Counted from the first letter of the stretch, positions 6,912 through 15,025 are shown. The stretch is DNA of 15,342 nt from Dehalococcoidales bacterium (GCA_028718465.1 JAQULX010000021.1:1-15342); one strand, 5' to 3'. Notes: generated by a model not told the origin, from the sequence alone. A program made the numbers and translations.

Positions 6912-6939
6912 TTGCATTACGCTAGAACTTCTGTAAAAT
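6912..6939 (+). promoter_or_regulatory. Predicted leaderless promoter of the c-di-GMP gene
   Basis: TTGCAT (6912-6917), 16 nt, then TAAAAT (6934-6939). The -10 ends 7 nt before the ATG at 6947 and there is no Shine-Dalgarno sequence. CTAGAAC (6922-6928), the reverse complement of the GTTCTAG half of the nearby operators, lies in the spacer. Confidence 0.5.
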
Positions 6940-6946
6940 AGCACCT

Positions 6947-9900
6947 ATGCAAGCATTTTCAATTGTACCTCTGCTGGCAGCGGTGGTTTATGCTGTTTTG
7001 CTTGTAGTGACAGTAGCGAACCGGCCGCTGACGTGGCTGCATAAGCTTTTTCTGGCCTATCTGGCGGCCGCGCTGCTCTGGAGCTGCAGCGATTTCCTGC
7101 TGCGCAATCCGGATATCAATTTTGACCACCTGACTGCTTTCCGCCTGGTACTGGTCTTTTCGGTGCTATGGGCAATCCAGTTATATTACTTTAGCCGCAG
7201 TTTTATTGGACTGCGGATAGATATCGGTACCATTTTGGGCTATATATTAGCCGTGAACCTGGCCGTCCTTTGCATTTTGGGGATAATCCCTCCGGGTTTG
7301 ACTGTCGAGGGCAACCACGTCGTTCCGGTGTACGGCTGGTGGATGGCGTCATACGTTACGCCGCCGGCAATGGTAGCCATTCTGGCTTTGATATGTTTGG
7401 TTAAAAGGCTAATCAGGCCCGGCTCGGTTGAAGAAAAAACCAAGACCAGTTATCTAATCGTCGCAATCGGTCTGCTGGTTATTTTCGGGTTCATTGGCTT
7501 GACGCCGCTGGCAATGGAAATACCTGTCAGTCACATCGGCGGACTGCTCTCATCCATAGTGCTGGCTTATTCGGTCATTCACCACGAACTGGTCAGCATC
7601 AATATTATCTTCCGCAAAGCTTTAGGCTGGCTGGTAACAGGGCTTATAGGTGTAGTCTGCTTTAACATTTTATTGACTATCGGCCATTTCGCGTTCGGCC
7701 TGGAGCCCAAAACTATAAATATAGTCTACTCAACCACGGCAGCAGTGATAGTGTGGGTAGTGCTTTATTTCATACGCCCTGTTTTTCTCAATAAGATCGA
7801 CCGTATATTCTATCGTGAACGATACCAGCACCGCAAAGAGCTGCTGGATTTTGTTGGATACAAAATCCGAGCTGTTTCCGGTCTGGAAGAGCTTGGCGAA
7901 GGCTTTTTATCGCCGCTGTCCAAAACCCTCGGATGCCATCAGGCGATGGTATTGCTGCCGGATAAACCAAATAACGATTATGTTACAAGATTAACCAAAA
8001 CCGGCGCCAACGTCCATAACCTGAGTTCTCAGTTAATTATAGGTAAGGATAGTCCGATAATCGACCGGTTGAAACAAAACTATGTAACAATAAAGGACAT
8101 CTCTCTGGACCCATGCTTACGGAGTATGAGGAGCAGTGAAAAGACCGCGATTACCGATGCCGGCATCGAGATGTTTTTCCCCTTGCAGTACCAGGGAAAT
8201 CTGGTCGGGATTCTGGGGATATCCGGTAAAAAGACCGGCAAATATTCGCTGGAAGATATCCGTCTTTGCGAAAATATTACCAGTACAGTAGCCATTACGC
8301 TCGAAAAAGAAGGCTATCATTATGAACTGCTGAAGCGTGAGAAGCAGCTTTCGATTATCAACCGTTTGAGCTCGGTAATCAACTCCAGCCTGAATATGGA
8401 TGAAGTCTATGATAATTTCATTAGCGGATTAAAAGAAGCCGTCGAGTTTGAGTATGCTTCAATCGGCACAATTGACAACGGCCAATTAAGGTTCTCAGCG
8501 ATATTCTCACGGGTAGCTGTACCCTGGAAACCCGGATACACCATCCCCCTGGCGGGTTCCGGCATAGAATGGCTGGTTCTGACCAAAAAATATATTGCTT
8601 ATCCTAACGCCAGGCCGGAAAAATCGGCTGTTTATGTTGAAAAGCTGTGCCAGATCGGCCTGTTATCCACGTTTTTCATACCTTTAATATCTAAAGATGA
8701 AGTAATCGGCATCCTCTCACTGGGCAAAAAGAGCCCTCAGCCGTTTGAGAAAGAACAAATGGACTTGCTGGGACAACTGGCATGCCAAATCGCCTCATCC
8801 CTGGCAAACATCCTGCTTTATTCCAGCGCCCAAAACAGGGCCCGGATAGATGAACTGACCGGACTGTCAAACCGGCGTAATTTCGATGAAAGCATCAACC
8901 GGGAAATCCGCCGGCATTTCCGCTACGGCAGTATGCTGTCCCTGATCATGATGGACCTTGATCAATTCAAAGGCTATAACGACTCATTGGGCCATATTAA
9001 TGGAGACAAGCTGCTCAAGAAATCGGCGCACATTATTCAAAAAAATTGCCGGGAAGTGGACATGTGTTTCCGCTACGGCGGAGATGAGTTTTCCATACTG
9101 CTGCCCAATACTTCGGGTGAGAACGCCTGTACCGTGGCAGAGAGAATACGGGAGAACATTGAGCTAGCCATGGCGAAGGAAAGGACACCGGTCAGAGTAA
9201 GTATGGGTATAGCGAGCTGGCCAAATGACGGGATCACCCCCGAAGACCTGATAACCTCCGCCGACCAAGCCCTTTATTACAGTAAAAGGACCGGAGGCAA
9301 CCGAGTATGTGTAGCAGCGCAAATAGTCCCCTCCGCAGGAAAGGACCGGAATTCCGATTTAAATAACCCTGATAAAGACACATTAAATACCATTTACGCT
9401 CTGGCAGCTACTATTGAAGCCCGAGACAGGTATACCTACGGCCACTCACGTAAAGTCAGGGACTATGCAGTAGCGCTGGCAGAAGCTCTCAAACTCAGCC
9501 CGGAAGTAGTTACAGTGATCAGCCATGCGGCTTTACTGCATGATATCGGGAAGATCGGAGTCTATGATGCCATCCTGAATAAACCGGACGCATTAACAGT
9601 CGACGAGCGGGAACTGATTAAAAATCACCCGGTGCTTTCACGGGATATCGTGGCGCATATTCCCAATCTGACCCCCTGTCTGCCGGCCATCCTGCACCAT
9701 CACGAAAGGTGGGACGGAAAAGGATATCCTCACCGATTAATGGGTGAAAGCATACCTGTTGAAGCACGGATTCTCACGATCGCCGACTCTTTTGACGCCA
9801 TGACCACTGCACGTCCATACCGGGATAGACTGCCATCTGAAGTAGTCATTCAAGAATTGAGAACGTGCGCAGGAAGCCAGTTTGATCCGTCCATGATAGA

Positions 9901-9964
9901 AGCCTTTATACCTATCGCCCTGAAAGTATTGAATCTCTCGCAGCCTTCAGCAACCTCAGCCTGA
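6947..9964 (+). CDS. Membrane GAF-GAF-GGDEF-HD-GYP cyclic-di-GMP turnover protein
   Basis: The 1005-residue protein begins with about eight or nine hydrophobic segments (residues 4-276) resembling the 7TM sensor region of some histidine kinases. Two GAF sensor domains follow (about 300-460 and 470-625). The GGDEF domain (about 630-790) keeps DELTGLSNRR, GGDEF at 711-715 and an inhibitory RxxD site (R702-D705), so diguanylate cyclase activity is expected. The HD-GYP domain (about 812-995) keeps H865-D866 in LLHDIGKIG and HHERWDGKGYP (918-928), so c-di-GMP hydrolysis is also expected. One chain therefore carries both the making and the breaking activity under input from membrane and cytoplasmic sensors. 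The ATG at 6947 fits the leaderless promoter. The gene is flanked by its own promoter and that of the radical SAM gene. Domain calls are firm; the signal and dominant activity are unknown. Confidence 0.92.
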   Translation: MQAFSIVPLLAAVVYAVLLVVTVANRPLTWLHKLFLAYLAAALLWSCSDFLLRNPDINFDHLTAFRLVLVFSVLWAIQLYYFSRSFIGLRIDIGTILGYILAVNLAVLCILGIIPPGLTVEGNHVVPVYGWWMASYVTPPAMVAILALICLVKRLIRPGSVEEKTKTSYLIVAIGLLVIFGFIGLTPLAMEIPVSHIGGLLSSIVLAYSVIHHELVSINIIFRKALGWLVTGLIGVVCFNILLTIGHFAFGLEPKTINIVYSTTAAVIVWVVLYFIRPVFLNKIDRIFYRERYQHRKELLDFVGYKIRAVSGLEELGEGFLSPLSKTLGCHQAMVLLPDKPNNDYVTRLTKTGANVHNLSSQLIIGKDSPIIDRLKQNYVTIKDISLDPCLRSMRSSEKTAITDAGIEMFFPLQYQGNLVGILGISGKKTGKYSLEDIRLCENITSTVAITLEKEGYHYELLKREKQLSIINRLSSVINSSLNMDEVYDNFISGLKEAVEFEYASIGTIDNGQLRFSAIFSRVAVPWKPGYTIPLAGSGIEWLVLTKKYIAYPNARPEKSAVYVEKLCQIGLLSTFFIPLISKDEVIGILSLGKKSPQPFEKEQMDLLGQLACQIASSLANILLYSSAQNRARIDELTGLSNRRNFDESINREIRRHFRYGSMLSLIMMDLDQFKGYNDSLGHINGDKLLKKSAHIIQKNCREVDMCFRYGGDEFSILLPNTSGENACTVAERIRENIELAMAKERTPVRVSMGIASWPNDGITPEDLITSADQALYYSKRTGGNRVCVAAQIVPSAGKDRNSDLNNPDKDTLNTIYALAATIEARDRYTYGHSRKVRDYAVALAEALKLSPEVVTVISHAALLHDIGKIGVYDAILNKPDALTVDERELIKNHPVLSRDIVAHIPNLTPCLPAILHHHERWDGKGYPHRLMGESIPVEARILTIADSFDAMTTARPYRDRLPSEVVIQELRTCAGSQFDPSMIEAFIPIALKVLNLSQPSATSA

Positions 9965-9973
9965 GGGCTAATT

Positions 9974-9988
9974 AGAACATTGTTCTAG
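9974..9988 (+). promoter_or_regulatory. Predicted operator, palindrome AGAACATTGTTCT plus AG
   Basis: The third copy of GAACAnnGTTCTAG begins 10 bp after the preceding stop codon. AGAACATTGTTCT (9974-9986) differs from the site at 4760 by one central base. Both copies continue with AGAA, and CTTCTCA follows at the same distance. Confidence 0.6.
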
Positions 9989-9999
9989 AAGATAAGTAC

Positions 10000-10028
10000 T
10001 TCTCAACCCGCCAGTCGCTATCTATAAT
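10000..10028 (+). promoter_or_regulatory. Predicted promoter of the radical SAM gene (operator-linked)
   Basis: TTCTCA (10000-10005), 17 nt, then a perfect TATAAT (10023-10028). The -35 sequence, the spacer length and the 25-bp offset from operator start to -35 are the same as at 4786-4814. The leader would be about 90 nt. Confidence 0.6.
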
Positions 10029-10067
10029 GAGGCCACAATACTGAAAGGTTTATTTTTCAGGACCAGG

Positions 10068-10076
10068 TGGTATAAT
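10068..10076 (+). promoter_or_regulatory. Second candidate promoter, extended -10 TGGTATAAT
   Basis: TG-G-TATAAT is a perfect extended -10 element. No good -35 is seen at 17 nt. It could give a shorter transcript of the radical SAM gene starting near 10083, independent of the upstream operator. Confidence 0.4.
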
Positions 10077-10082
10077 CGGCAG

Positions 10083-10122
10083 GCGCCAAAACCTCCTGGG
10101 ATGATCTCATGAAGGAGGGCGC
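10083..10122 (+). promoter_or_regulatory. Possible hairpin hiding the ribosome-binding site
   Basis: CCTCCT (10092-10097) can pair with the Shine-Dalgarno AGGAGG (10113-10118). GCGC (10083-10086) can pair with GCGC (10119-10122) across a 5-nt bulge. The loop is 15 nt. Folding would cover the ribosome-binding site of the TTG-started gene and could limit its translation. No known riboswitch was recognised in the leader. Confidence 0.4.
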
Positions 10123-10125
10123 GAC

Positions 10126-11595
10126 TTGGATATTTTATTAATCGAACCACCGCAGGGTTGTTTGAAGGGTTTCCCCGCCGACCGCGGGTATCATGTTGGG
10201 CTGACCAGCCTCGCCGCATATCTCAATAAACACGGGATTGAGACAGCCGTTGTCACAGGGGACCTGTTAATGGACGATCAATCCTCCAATAATCCGATCG
10301 CAGCATTTATTCCCATCTGGTTCAGGTACGATGTTAAAGAAGTCGCTGCCCGGCAGAGCCGGTACGCCGCCAGTCTGAATGATGACAGTCTAGTGGTCTG
10401 GAAAAGATCCAAAGAAATTGTCAGAGAAACAAAACCACTGATGGTAGGAATATCTTATTTAACTCCACTGAAGTATTCAGTGGAAAAGGTTGCCAGCCTG
10501 GCAAAGGAAGTTGACAAAGATATAAAAGTGGTAGTCGGCGCTTACCACCCCACGTTTTGTCCTGAAGAGGTCCTGCAAAATCCCGATATAGATTTCGCTA
10601 TCAGGGGTGAGGGTGAGATTCCGATCCTGGACCTGATCAGGGAAATTAAGACCGGATCTCCGAAATTGGAGAAAGTACCCAATCTCTGCTACAGAGACAA
10701 AGACGGACAGGTCCGTTCCAATCCGGGCGCAGGTCCGATCAGCAACCTGGATGAGCTTCCTTACCTCGCCCGGGAGCTAGTCTGGGAATGCGATTATGAC
10801 CGGTACAGGGTACACTGCATCTCCACCGCGCGAGGGTGTCCATATACCTGCTCTTTCTGCTCAGATCGAAGGTTCTGGGGCGGAAAAGTACGCCGCCGCA
10901 GCGTGCCCAATGTAATCCAGGAAATCAAACAGATGAAAGACCGCTATAAAATTGATTATATCGATATTATCGACGGCACTTTTACCTACGATAAGCAGTA
11001 TCTACATGACTTCTGCAATGCCCTCATCGATAACAGCATCAAGATCAATTGGAGGTGTACAGCCAGATACGACAACCTGGATAAAGAAATGCTCAGTCTG
11101 ATGAAAAAGGCACACTGTACGGCTATGTACTTCGGACTGGAGTCAGGCAGCGTCAGGATGCTGGAGATAATGGAAAAAAGAGAAACCCTGGATAAGGTAA
11201 TCGAGGCCAGCAAAATGGTCTACGATAGCGGGGTTATGTCAATTACTTCCGTACTGCTGGGCCTGCCGGATGAGGAGAAGCAGGACATTGAAGATACCAT
11301 CAAAGTGATGCGCGAATTTAAGACTAATTTTTACGATGTGAATGTCTGGGTACCCATACCCGGCAGCAAATTTTACGACTCCCTGAGCGAAGAGGAACGG
11401 GCCAAATTGGACTGGCGCAGGATAGGTTACAAATCCCTGGAACACCATTTTTCCCGAACTCTGACCAAAGAAGAGTTTGATGCATACCGGGATGAGGCTT
11501 ACAGCATATCCCGGAGCACACTGAGAAAGACCCTGGTCAGGGCCGCTCTCAGACTGCCGGTCAATCTGGCAGCCCGAGTTACCAAACGGAATTAG
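10126..11595 (+). CDS. B12-binding-type radical SAM protein
   Basis: The 489-residue protein starts with TTG at 10126, 7 nt after a strong AGGAGG. No ATG lies in frame nearby, and the product then begins naturally with MDILLIEPPQG. Residues 1-170 form a cobalamin-binding-like Rossmann domain with VVVGAYHPTF (136-145), the counterpart of the usual GGxHxT. The DxHxxG base-off cobalamin motif is absent. The radical SAM core follows: ARGCPYTCSFCS has the [4Fe-4S] cluster cysteines C238, C242 and C245 (CxxxCxxC), and the TIM-barrel strands include YIDIIDGTF, YFGLESGS and SVLLGLP. This is the architecture of the BchE/magnesium-protoporphyrin cyclase-like group, which includes methyltransferases and cyclases. 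The substrate is unknown. The C-terminal 30 residues are basic and amphipathic. It converges on the sigma-FecR gene with a 38-bp gap. Confidence 0.88.
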   Translation: MDILLIEPPQGCLKGFPADRGYHVGLTSLAAYLNKHGIETAVVTGDLLMDDQSSNNPIAAFIPIWFRYDVKEVAARQSRYAASLNDDSLVVWKRSKEIVRETKPLMVGISYLTPLKYSVEKVASLAKEVDKDIKVVVGAYHPTFCPEEVLQNPDIDFAIRGEGEIPILDLIREIKTGSPKLEKVPNLCYRDKDGQVRSNPGAGPISNLDELPYLARELVWECDYDRYRVHCISTARGCPYTCSFCSDRRFWGGKVRRRSVPNVIQEIKQMKDRYKIDYIDIIDGTFTYDKQYLHDFCNALIDNSIKINWRCTARYDNLDKEMLSLMKKAHCTAMYFGLESGSVRMLEIMEKRETLDKVIEASKMVYDSGVMSITSVLLGLPDEEKQDIEDTIKVMREFKTNFYDVNVWVPIPGSKFYDSLSEEERAKLDWRRIGYKSLEHHFSRTLTKEEFDAYRDEAYSISRSTLRKTLVRAALRLPVNLAARVTKRN

Positions 11596-11633
11596 GAGTA
11601 CCTATCGCACAATAGTTTTGCAGGGGACAAAAT

Positions 11634-14606
11634 CTATCCCATATCAATCTGAGCAAAGCTGGCAGTGACCCGGCAGTTGCCCGTAACCGTTATGGCGGTT
11701 GCAGGCGATCCAGGATCAATCACCGCACCCCCATCGACAGACCAGCTTACGAAAGTGTAACCTGAATCAGCCACGGCAACCAGTTCGACTACCGAGCCCC
11801 CGGTAAAAACAAATTCGCCGCATCCGGGCTGGACGACGGTGCCGCCGCTGGTGGCGGATACAGTAACTGTAAAGTCCTGGACAAAATTAGCGGTGATAGC
11901 TGTATCTCTGGTAATAGTAATCGTAGTGACCGCGGACGTCGGATTGGCGACTTCTTCGATATCACCTGTCCATCTGTCAAACCGGTACCCTTCAATCGGA
12001 ACGGCCTTTAAAGGCACAATCGTGCCTGTGTTACAGGTATAAGTGATTCCGCCCGGCTGAAGTATCGTTCCTCCGGCACTGGTATTAACAGTCAGATCGT
12101 AAGCCTTTACAAAATTGGCGGTAATGGTATAGTTGCCGTTCATCTTGATAAATGTATCGGGTGAAGAGATGTTATCGACAGCAGCCACATCTCCAGTCCA
12201 TTCGGAAAACCCGTAACCTGCATCCGGCACCGCCCGTAAATCTATTACAGATCCTTTCTGACAGGTAAAGGTACTGGCGCCAGGCTGAGACACCTTTCCT
12301 CCGCTACCGGACTTGACGGTCAGCGTAGAAAGGGTTACCGGTAAAATAAACCTGGCAGTCAGAGTCGAGTCCTTATTAATGGTGACTTTAGTGCGGGAAT
12401 CAGCCGGGTCAAGGACATCGTTCCCGGCGCAGGTCCAACCGGCAAAAACATAGCCGGTGTCGGGAATAGCCTGGACGTCGATAGCAGTCCCCTCGCGAAA
12501 GGTGAAACTACCTTCTCCGGGTTTGGCAATCCAGCCTCCGCTGGCTTTGTTCACAGTCAATTTGTAAATCCGGGCGAAATTAGCCGTAATACTGCAGTCT
12601 TTTTTTATGGTGATGGTAGTTTGGGCTGATTTGGTATCCTCAATTCCAGTGGTATCGCCTGTCCAGTTCACGAATTCATAACCCTTATCAGGAGTAACCT
12701 GAAGGTCTACCACCGTCCCCGCCGGGTAGCTGTGGCTGGACTCACCGGGTGATTTAATGGCACCGCCGAAGGTCCGAATAGTTAAGGTATAGACCCTGGC
12801 AAAATTCGCTGTCAGAGCGGTATCGCCCTTGATAGTTAAGCTGATGGAAGGGGAAGCGGCATCGACCAGTCCCGCAATATCTCCGGTCCAGCCGGTAAAT
12901 GCATAGCCGGCGTCCGGGACTGCTTCAACAACCACCTGTGTATCCAACTGATGCGTTGAAGTTAAATTTTCCGGAGAGACTATCTTTCCCCCGCCGGCGC
13001 TCTTCAGTCTCAGGTTATATTCTTTAATCTGAGCGGGAGTCGGTGTGGCAGTTTCCGGATCCGAGACAGTTGACGGCTTTCCGGGAGCTTCGCCCGGCGC
13101 CACGGTAAGCTGGTAGCCAGCTTTGATATCTACATTCCGGCCCTGAGCGCTGACTGTAACCACACCGTCGATAACGCTGACATTGGTAGCCCCGTCCGGT
13201 TTGATGGCCGTAATAAATTCAGTCCCTTTAACGGAAATCACAGCGGCGTTTGTTTCAATAACAAATTTTGAGTCCGGGCCGGTTAATCCGGTAACCTGGC
13301 TGGAGCTGCGGCCGGAGTATTGCTTGAGAACAGTCACGGACAAGCCGTCTTTGGCGGACCCGGCGGTGATTATTTCCATTTCCGTGTCCTTTTCCAAATT
13401 AACCAGGCTGCCGTCGTTGAAGCCGATAGAAGCCCGGGAAGCAGCGCCCGTTTTTAGTCTGGCAGACTCCTTGAGAATTATCCCCTCGCTGATTTCCTGC
13501 CACTCTGTCTCCCCCGGCATCAGAACTGAAACACTGCCCGACCCGATATTCAGAGTGCAGCCGGCCGCCGTGCCGCCGAGAGATGCCAGTTTCGAGGCCA
13601 CTCCGGTTAATAAGAAGGCCACGGCGATCACAGCCACTATGATCAACACCAGGGAAATCATCATTATCCGGGAAGTCCGGAGAGAGAAGACAATTCTTTG
13701 CAGGATGCCCGCATTACCCGGGGCAGTCTGACTGTCTTCAACCCCGCTCTCCGCTCCGACAGCCTCAGTTTGGGAAAATGCCGGCCGGATTTTATCCACG
13801 ATCAGGGTTAATAAATCAGAGCCGGGCTTTTTCGCTTTCTCTATATATCCATCCTGTGTTTTACCCGGCATGGAATCCAGTATTTGCCGGGGCAACTGCT
13901 GTATACGGGCCTTTAATTGATCGAACAGCTTTTTTTTAAACACCTCTCCGGGCTCTACTTTTTTCGTCCCCAGGATATACAGCCCCAGCGACAGCAAGGA
14001 TTCCAACTGATCGCGCAGGCGAGGGTTCTGATAAAGGCATCTCTCCATCGATTCTCCGGAGGCAATGCGCAAAAAACAGGCGTCCAGTGTCTTACAGAAA
14101 TTCTCGGACAGTTTATAATCTACTTTGCTTTTGTGCTGTAATAGATGCAGCAACGCGCTCGCTTGCAGGCGCCTGACGGCTGTTAGTTTTTGCCTGGTTA
14201 TCCATTCTATTGCCTGGTTATCCAGCCCCTGCACGAATTTTAATAATACGATTTCTTTCTCGGCAAAAGGGATATTGGAAAAGAAGCGGGGATCGTTTTC
14301 CAGGTAATCATGAGCGATACGATACAGCCAGAGTGAAAATTCCCGGTCCGGCTTATAAGTCTGGATCTTTTTATAGGCTTCCACAAAGATTTCGATGACC
14401 AGCCTTTCAGCGGTGGGGCGGTCTTTGACCTGATAAAAAATATAAGTATAGACCCTGTCCAGGTGGCGGCAGCATAACCTGGCAAAAGCGGTAATATCTC
14501 CCGATACAGCGTCCTGGAATAAAGTCCGATTGTCGGATTCAGAAGGACTTTGAGCACCGGGGACAGGGACTGCATCAGCGTCAATCGGTATGGCTTTCAC
14601 ATTCAT
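11634..14606 (-). CDS. ECF sigma-like / transmembrane / FecR / six InlB-type repeats fusion protein
   Basis: The 990-residue protein has several parts. Residues 28-100 match ECF sigma region 2 (LVIEIFVEAYKKI, then FSLWLYRIAHDYL). Residues 113-158 resemble region 4 (KEIVLLKFVQGLDNQAIEWI). A cytoplasmic stretch with LDACFLRIASGESMERCL (174-191) is of a kind seen in Chloroflexota sigma-linked proteins. One membrane helix (about 313-337) follows. A FecR domain (about 350-505) contains LKTGAASRASIGFNDGS and VISVKGTEF. Six repeats of about 75 residues (530-986) have the pattern GG.I..PG...., GT.V.L.A.P..GY.F..WTGD, then ITANF, as in divergent InlB B-repeats. Topology should put the sigma part inside and FecR plus repeats outside. 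The ATG at 14606 overlaps the upstream gene by 26 bp and has a poor ribosome-binding site, suggesting translational coupling. Domain assignment is confident; whether the sigma part still directs polymerase is unknown. Confidence 0.88.
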   Translation of the reverse strand: MNVKAIPIDADAVPVPGAQSPSESDNRTLFQDAVSGDITAFARLCCRHLDRVYTYIFYQVKDRPTAERLVIEIFVEAYKKIQTYKPDREFSLWLYRIAHDYLENDPRFFSNIPFAEKEIVLLKFVQGLDNQAIEWITRQKLTAVRRLQASALLHLLQHKSKVDYKLSENFCKTLDACFLRIASGESMERCLYQNPRLRDQLESLLSLGLYILGTKKVEPGEVFKKKLFDQLKARIQQLPRQILDSMPGKTQDGYIEKAKKPGSDLLTLIVDKIRPAFSQTEAVGAESGVEDSQTAPGNAGILQRIVFSLRTSRIMMISLVLIIVAVIAVAFLLTGVASKLASLGGTAAGCTLNIGSGSVSVLMPGETEWQEISEGIILKESARLKTGAASRASIGFNDGSLVNLEKDTEMEIITAGSAKDGLSVTVLKQYSGRSSSQVTGLTGPDSKFVIETNAAVISVKGTEFITAIKPDGATNVSVIDGVVTVSAQGRNVDIKAGYQLTVAPGEAPGKPSTVSDPETATPTPAQIKEYNLRLKSAGGGKIVSPENLTSTHQLDTQVVVEAVPDAGYAFTGWTGDIAGLVDAASPSISLTIKGDTALTANFARVYTLTIRTFGGAIKSPGESSHSYPAGTVVDLQVTPDKGYEFVNWTGDTTGIEDTKSAQTTITIKKDCSITANFARIYKLTVNKASGGWIAKPGEGSFTFREGTAIDVQAIPDTGYVFAGWTCAGNDVLDPADSRTKVTINKDSTLTARFILPVTLSTLTVKSGSGGKVSQPGASTFTCQKGSVIDLRAVPDAGYGFSEWTGDVAAVDNISSPDTFIKMNGNYTITANFVKAYDLTVNTSAGGTILQPGGITYTCNTGTIVPLKAVPIEGYRFDRWTGDIEEVANPTSAVTTITITRDTAITANFVQDFTVTVSATSGGTVVQPGCGEFVFTGGSVVELVAVADSGYTFVSWSVDGGAVIDPGSPATAITVTGNCRVTASFAQIDMG
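11649..13019 (-). repeat. Six tandem InlB-type protein repeats encoded within the fusion gene
   Basis: Residues 530-605, 606-680, 681-756, 757-835, 836-911 and 912-986 are repeat units of 75-79 residues. Each has a GY.F..W core and most end in ITANF or a variant. The units have diverged at the DNA level, so this is an old duplication and not a recent array. Repeats 3 and 6 change WTGD to WTCA and WSVD. Confidence 0.85.
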
Positions 14607-14925
14607 AGGTATTTTCCGGGTAAACCGTCATCCTGTTTTCCAGGCTTCCGGGATTGAAAACACACCCGCTCCGGCTGGTCGGCCAATCGGATGTTGCGGG
14701 CGGCGCCCCCCAGGATAGCGGATAGCTGTTTTTCTCAAGTTTCTCTTCTTGAGAGAGAATTAAAGGCAGAGGGCAATTTTCCCCTGTCATGGAATCCCGT
14801 ATAGATATAAAGGGAACCCCCCGGCGGTTTCTCAGGACCACCAGCAGAGATCCACTCAACATTATTATTCCAATCAGAATGGATAAATGGACTGCTCCCG
14901 GTGCAGCCAGCCAGTTTAATCCCAT
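14581..14925 (-). CDS. Small single-span membrane protein, unknown function
   Basis: I do not recognise the family of this 114-residue protein. It has one hydrophobic helix (about 13-31) followed by RNRRG, so by the positive-inside rule the C-terminal 80 residues should be cytoplasmic. The tail has no motif I can name. AAAGGA lies about 9 nt before the ATG at 14925, a reasonable ribosome-binding site. The gene overlaps the start of the sigma-FecR fusion by 26 bp in another frame, which supports co-translation. It may work with that protein, for example as a membrane partner (inference). A spurious open frame is the alternative. Confidence 0.6.
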   Translation of the reverse strand: MGLNWLAAPGAVHLSILIGIIMLSGSLLVVLRNRRGVPFISIRDSMTGENCPLPLILSQEEKLEKNSYPLSWGAPPATSDWPTSRSGCVFNPGSLENRMTVYPENTYECESHTD

Positions 14926-15025
14926 GACATTTTTCCTTTTAACACGTAATGATAAAAATTCCCTTTTTCCGGCAGCCGGTTAGGCAATGTTCACCCAAAG
15001 TCCGACAGCCGGATCGACAAGGCAA

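Noticed and set aside
4760..9988. LexA/SOS boxes as the identity of the GAAC...GTTC sites
   Set aside because: The Gram-positive LexA box has a 4-bp spacer (CGAACnnnnGTTCG). These have a 3-bp spacer, a different flank (TAG) and no DNA-repair gene downstream.
9975..10125. Cobalamin riboswitch ahead of the B12-binding radical SAM gene
   Set aside because: The leader is about 90 nt, too short for a B12 riboswitch, and no B12-box-like sequence was seen.
11649..13019. CRISPR array or DNA repeat cluster
   Set aside because: The periodicity is about 225 bp in protein-coding frame and the units have diverged. There are no short identical repeats with unique spacers.
13183..13731. 182-codon plus-strand frame opposite the FecR region
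   Set aside because: It is antisense to the FecR and membrane-helix coding sequence; low-complexity Ser/Val/Ile product without motifs.
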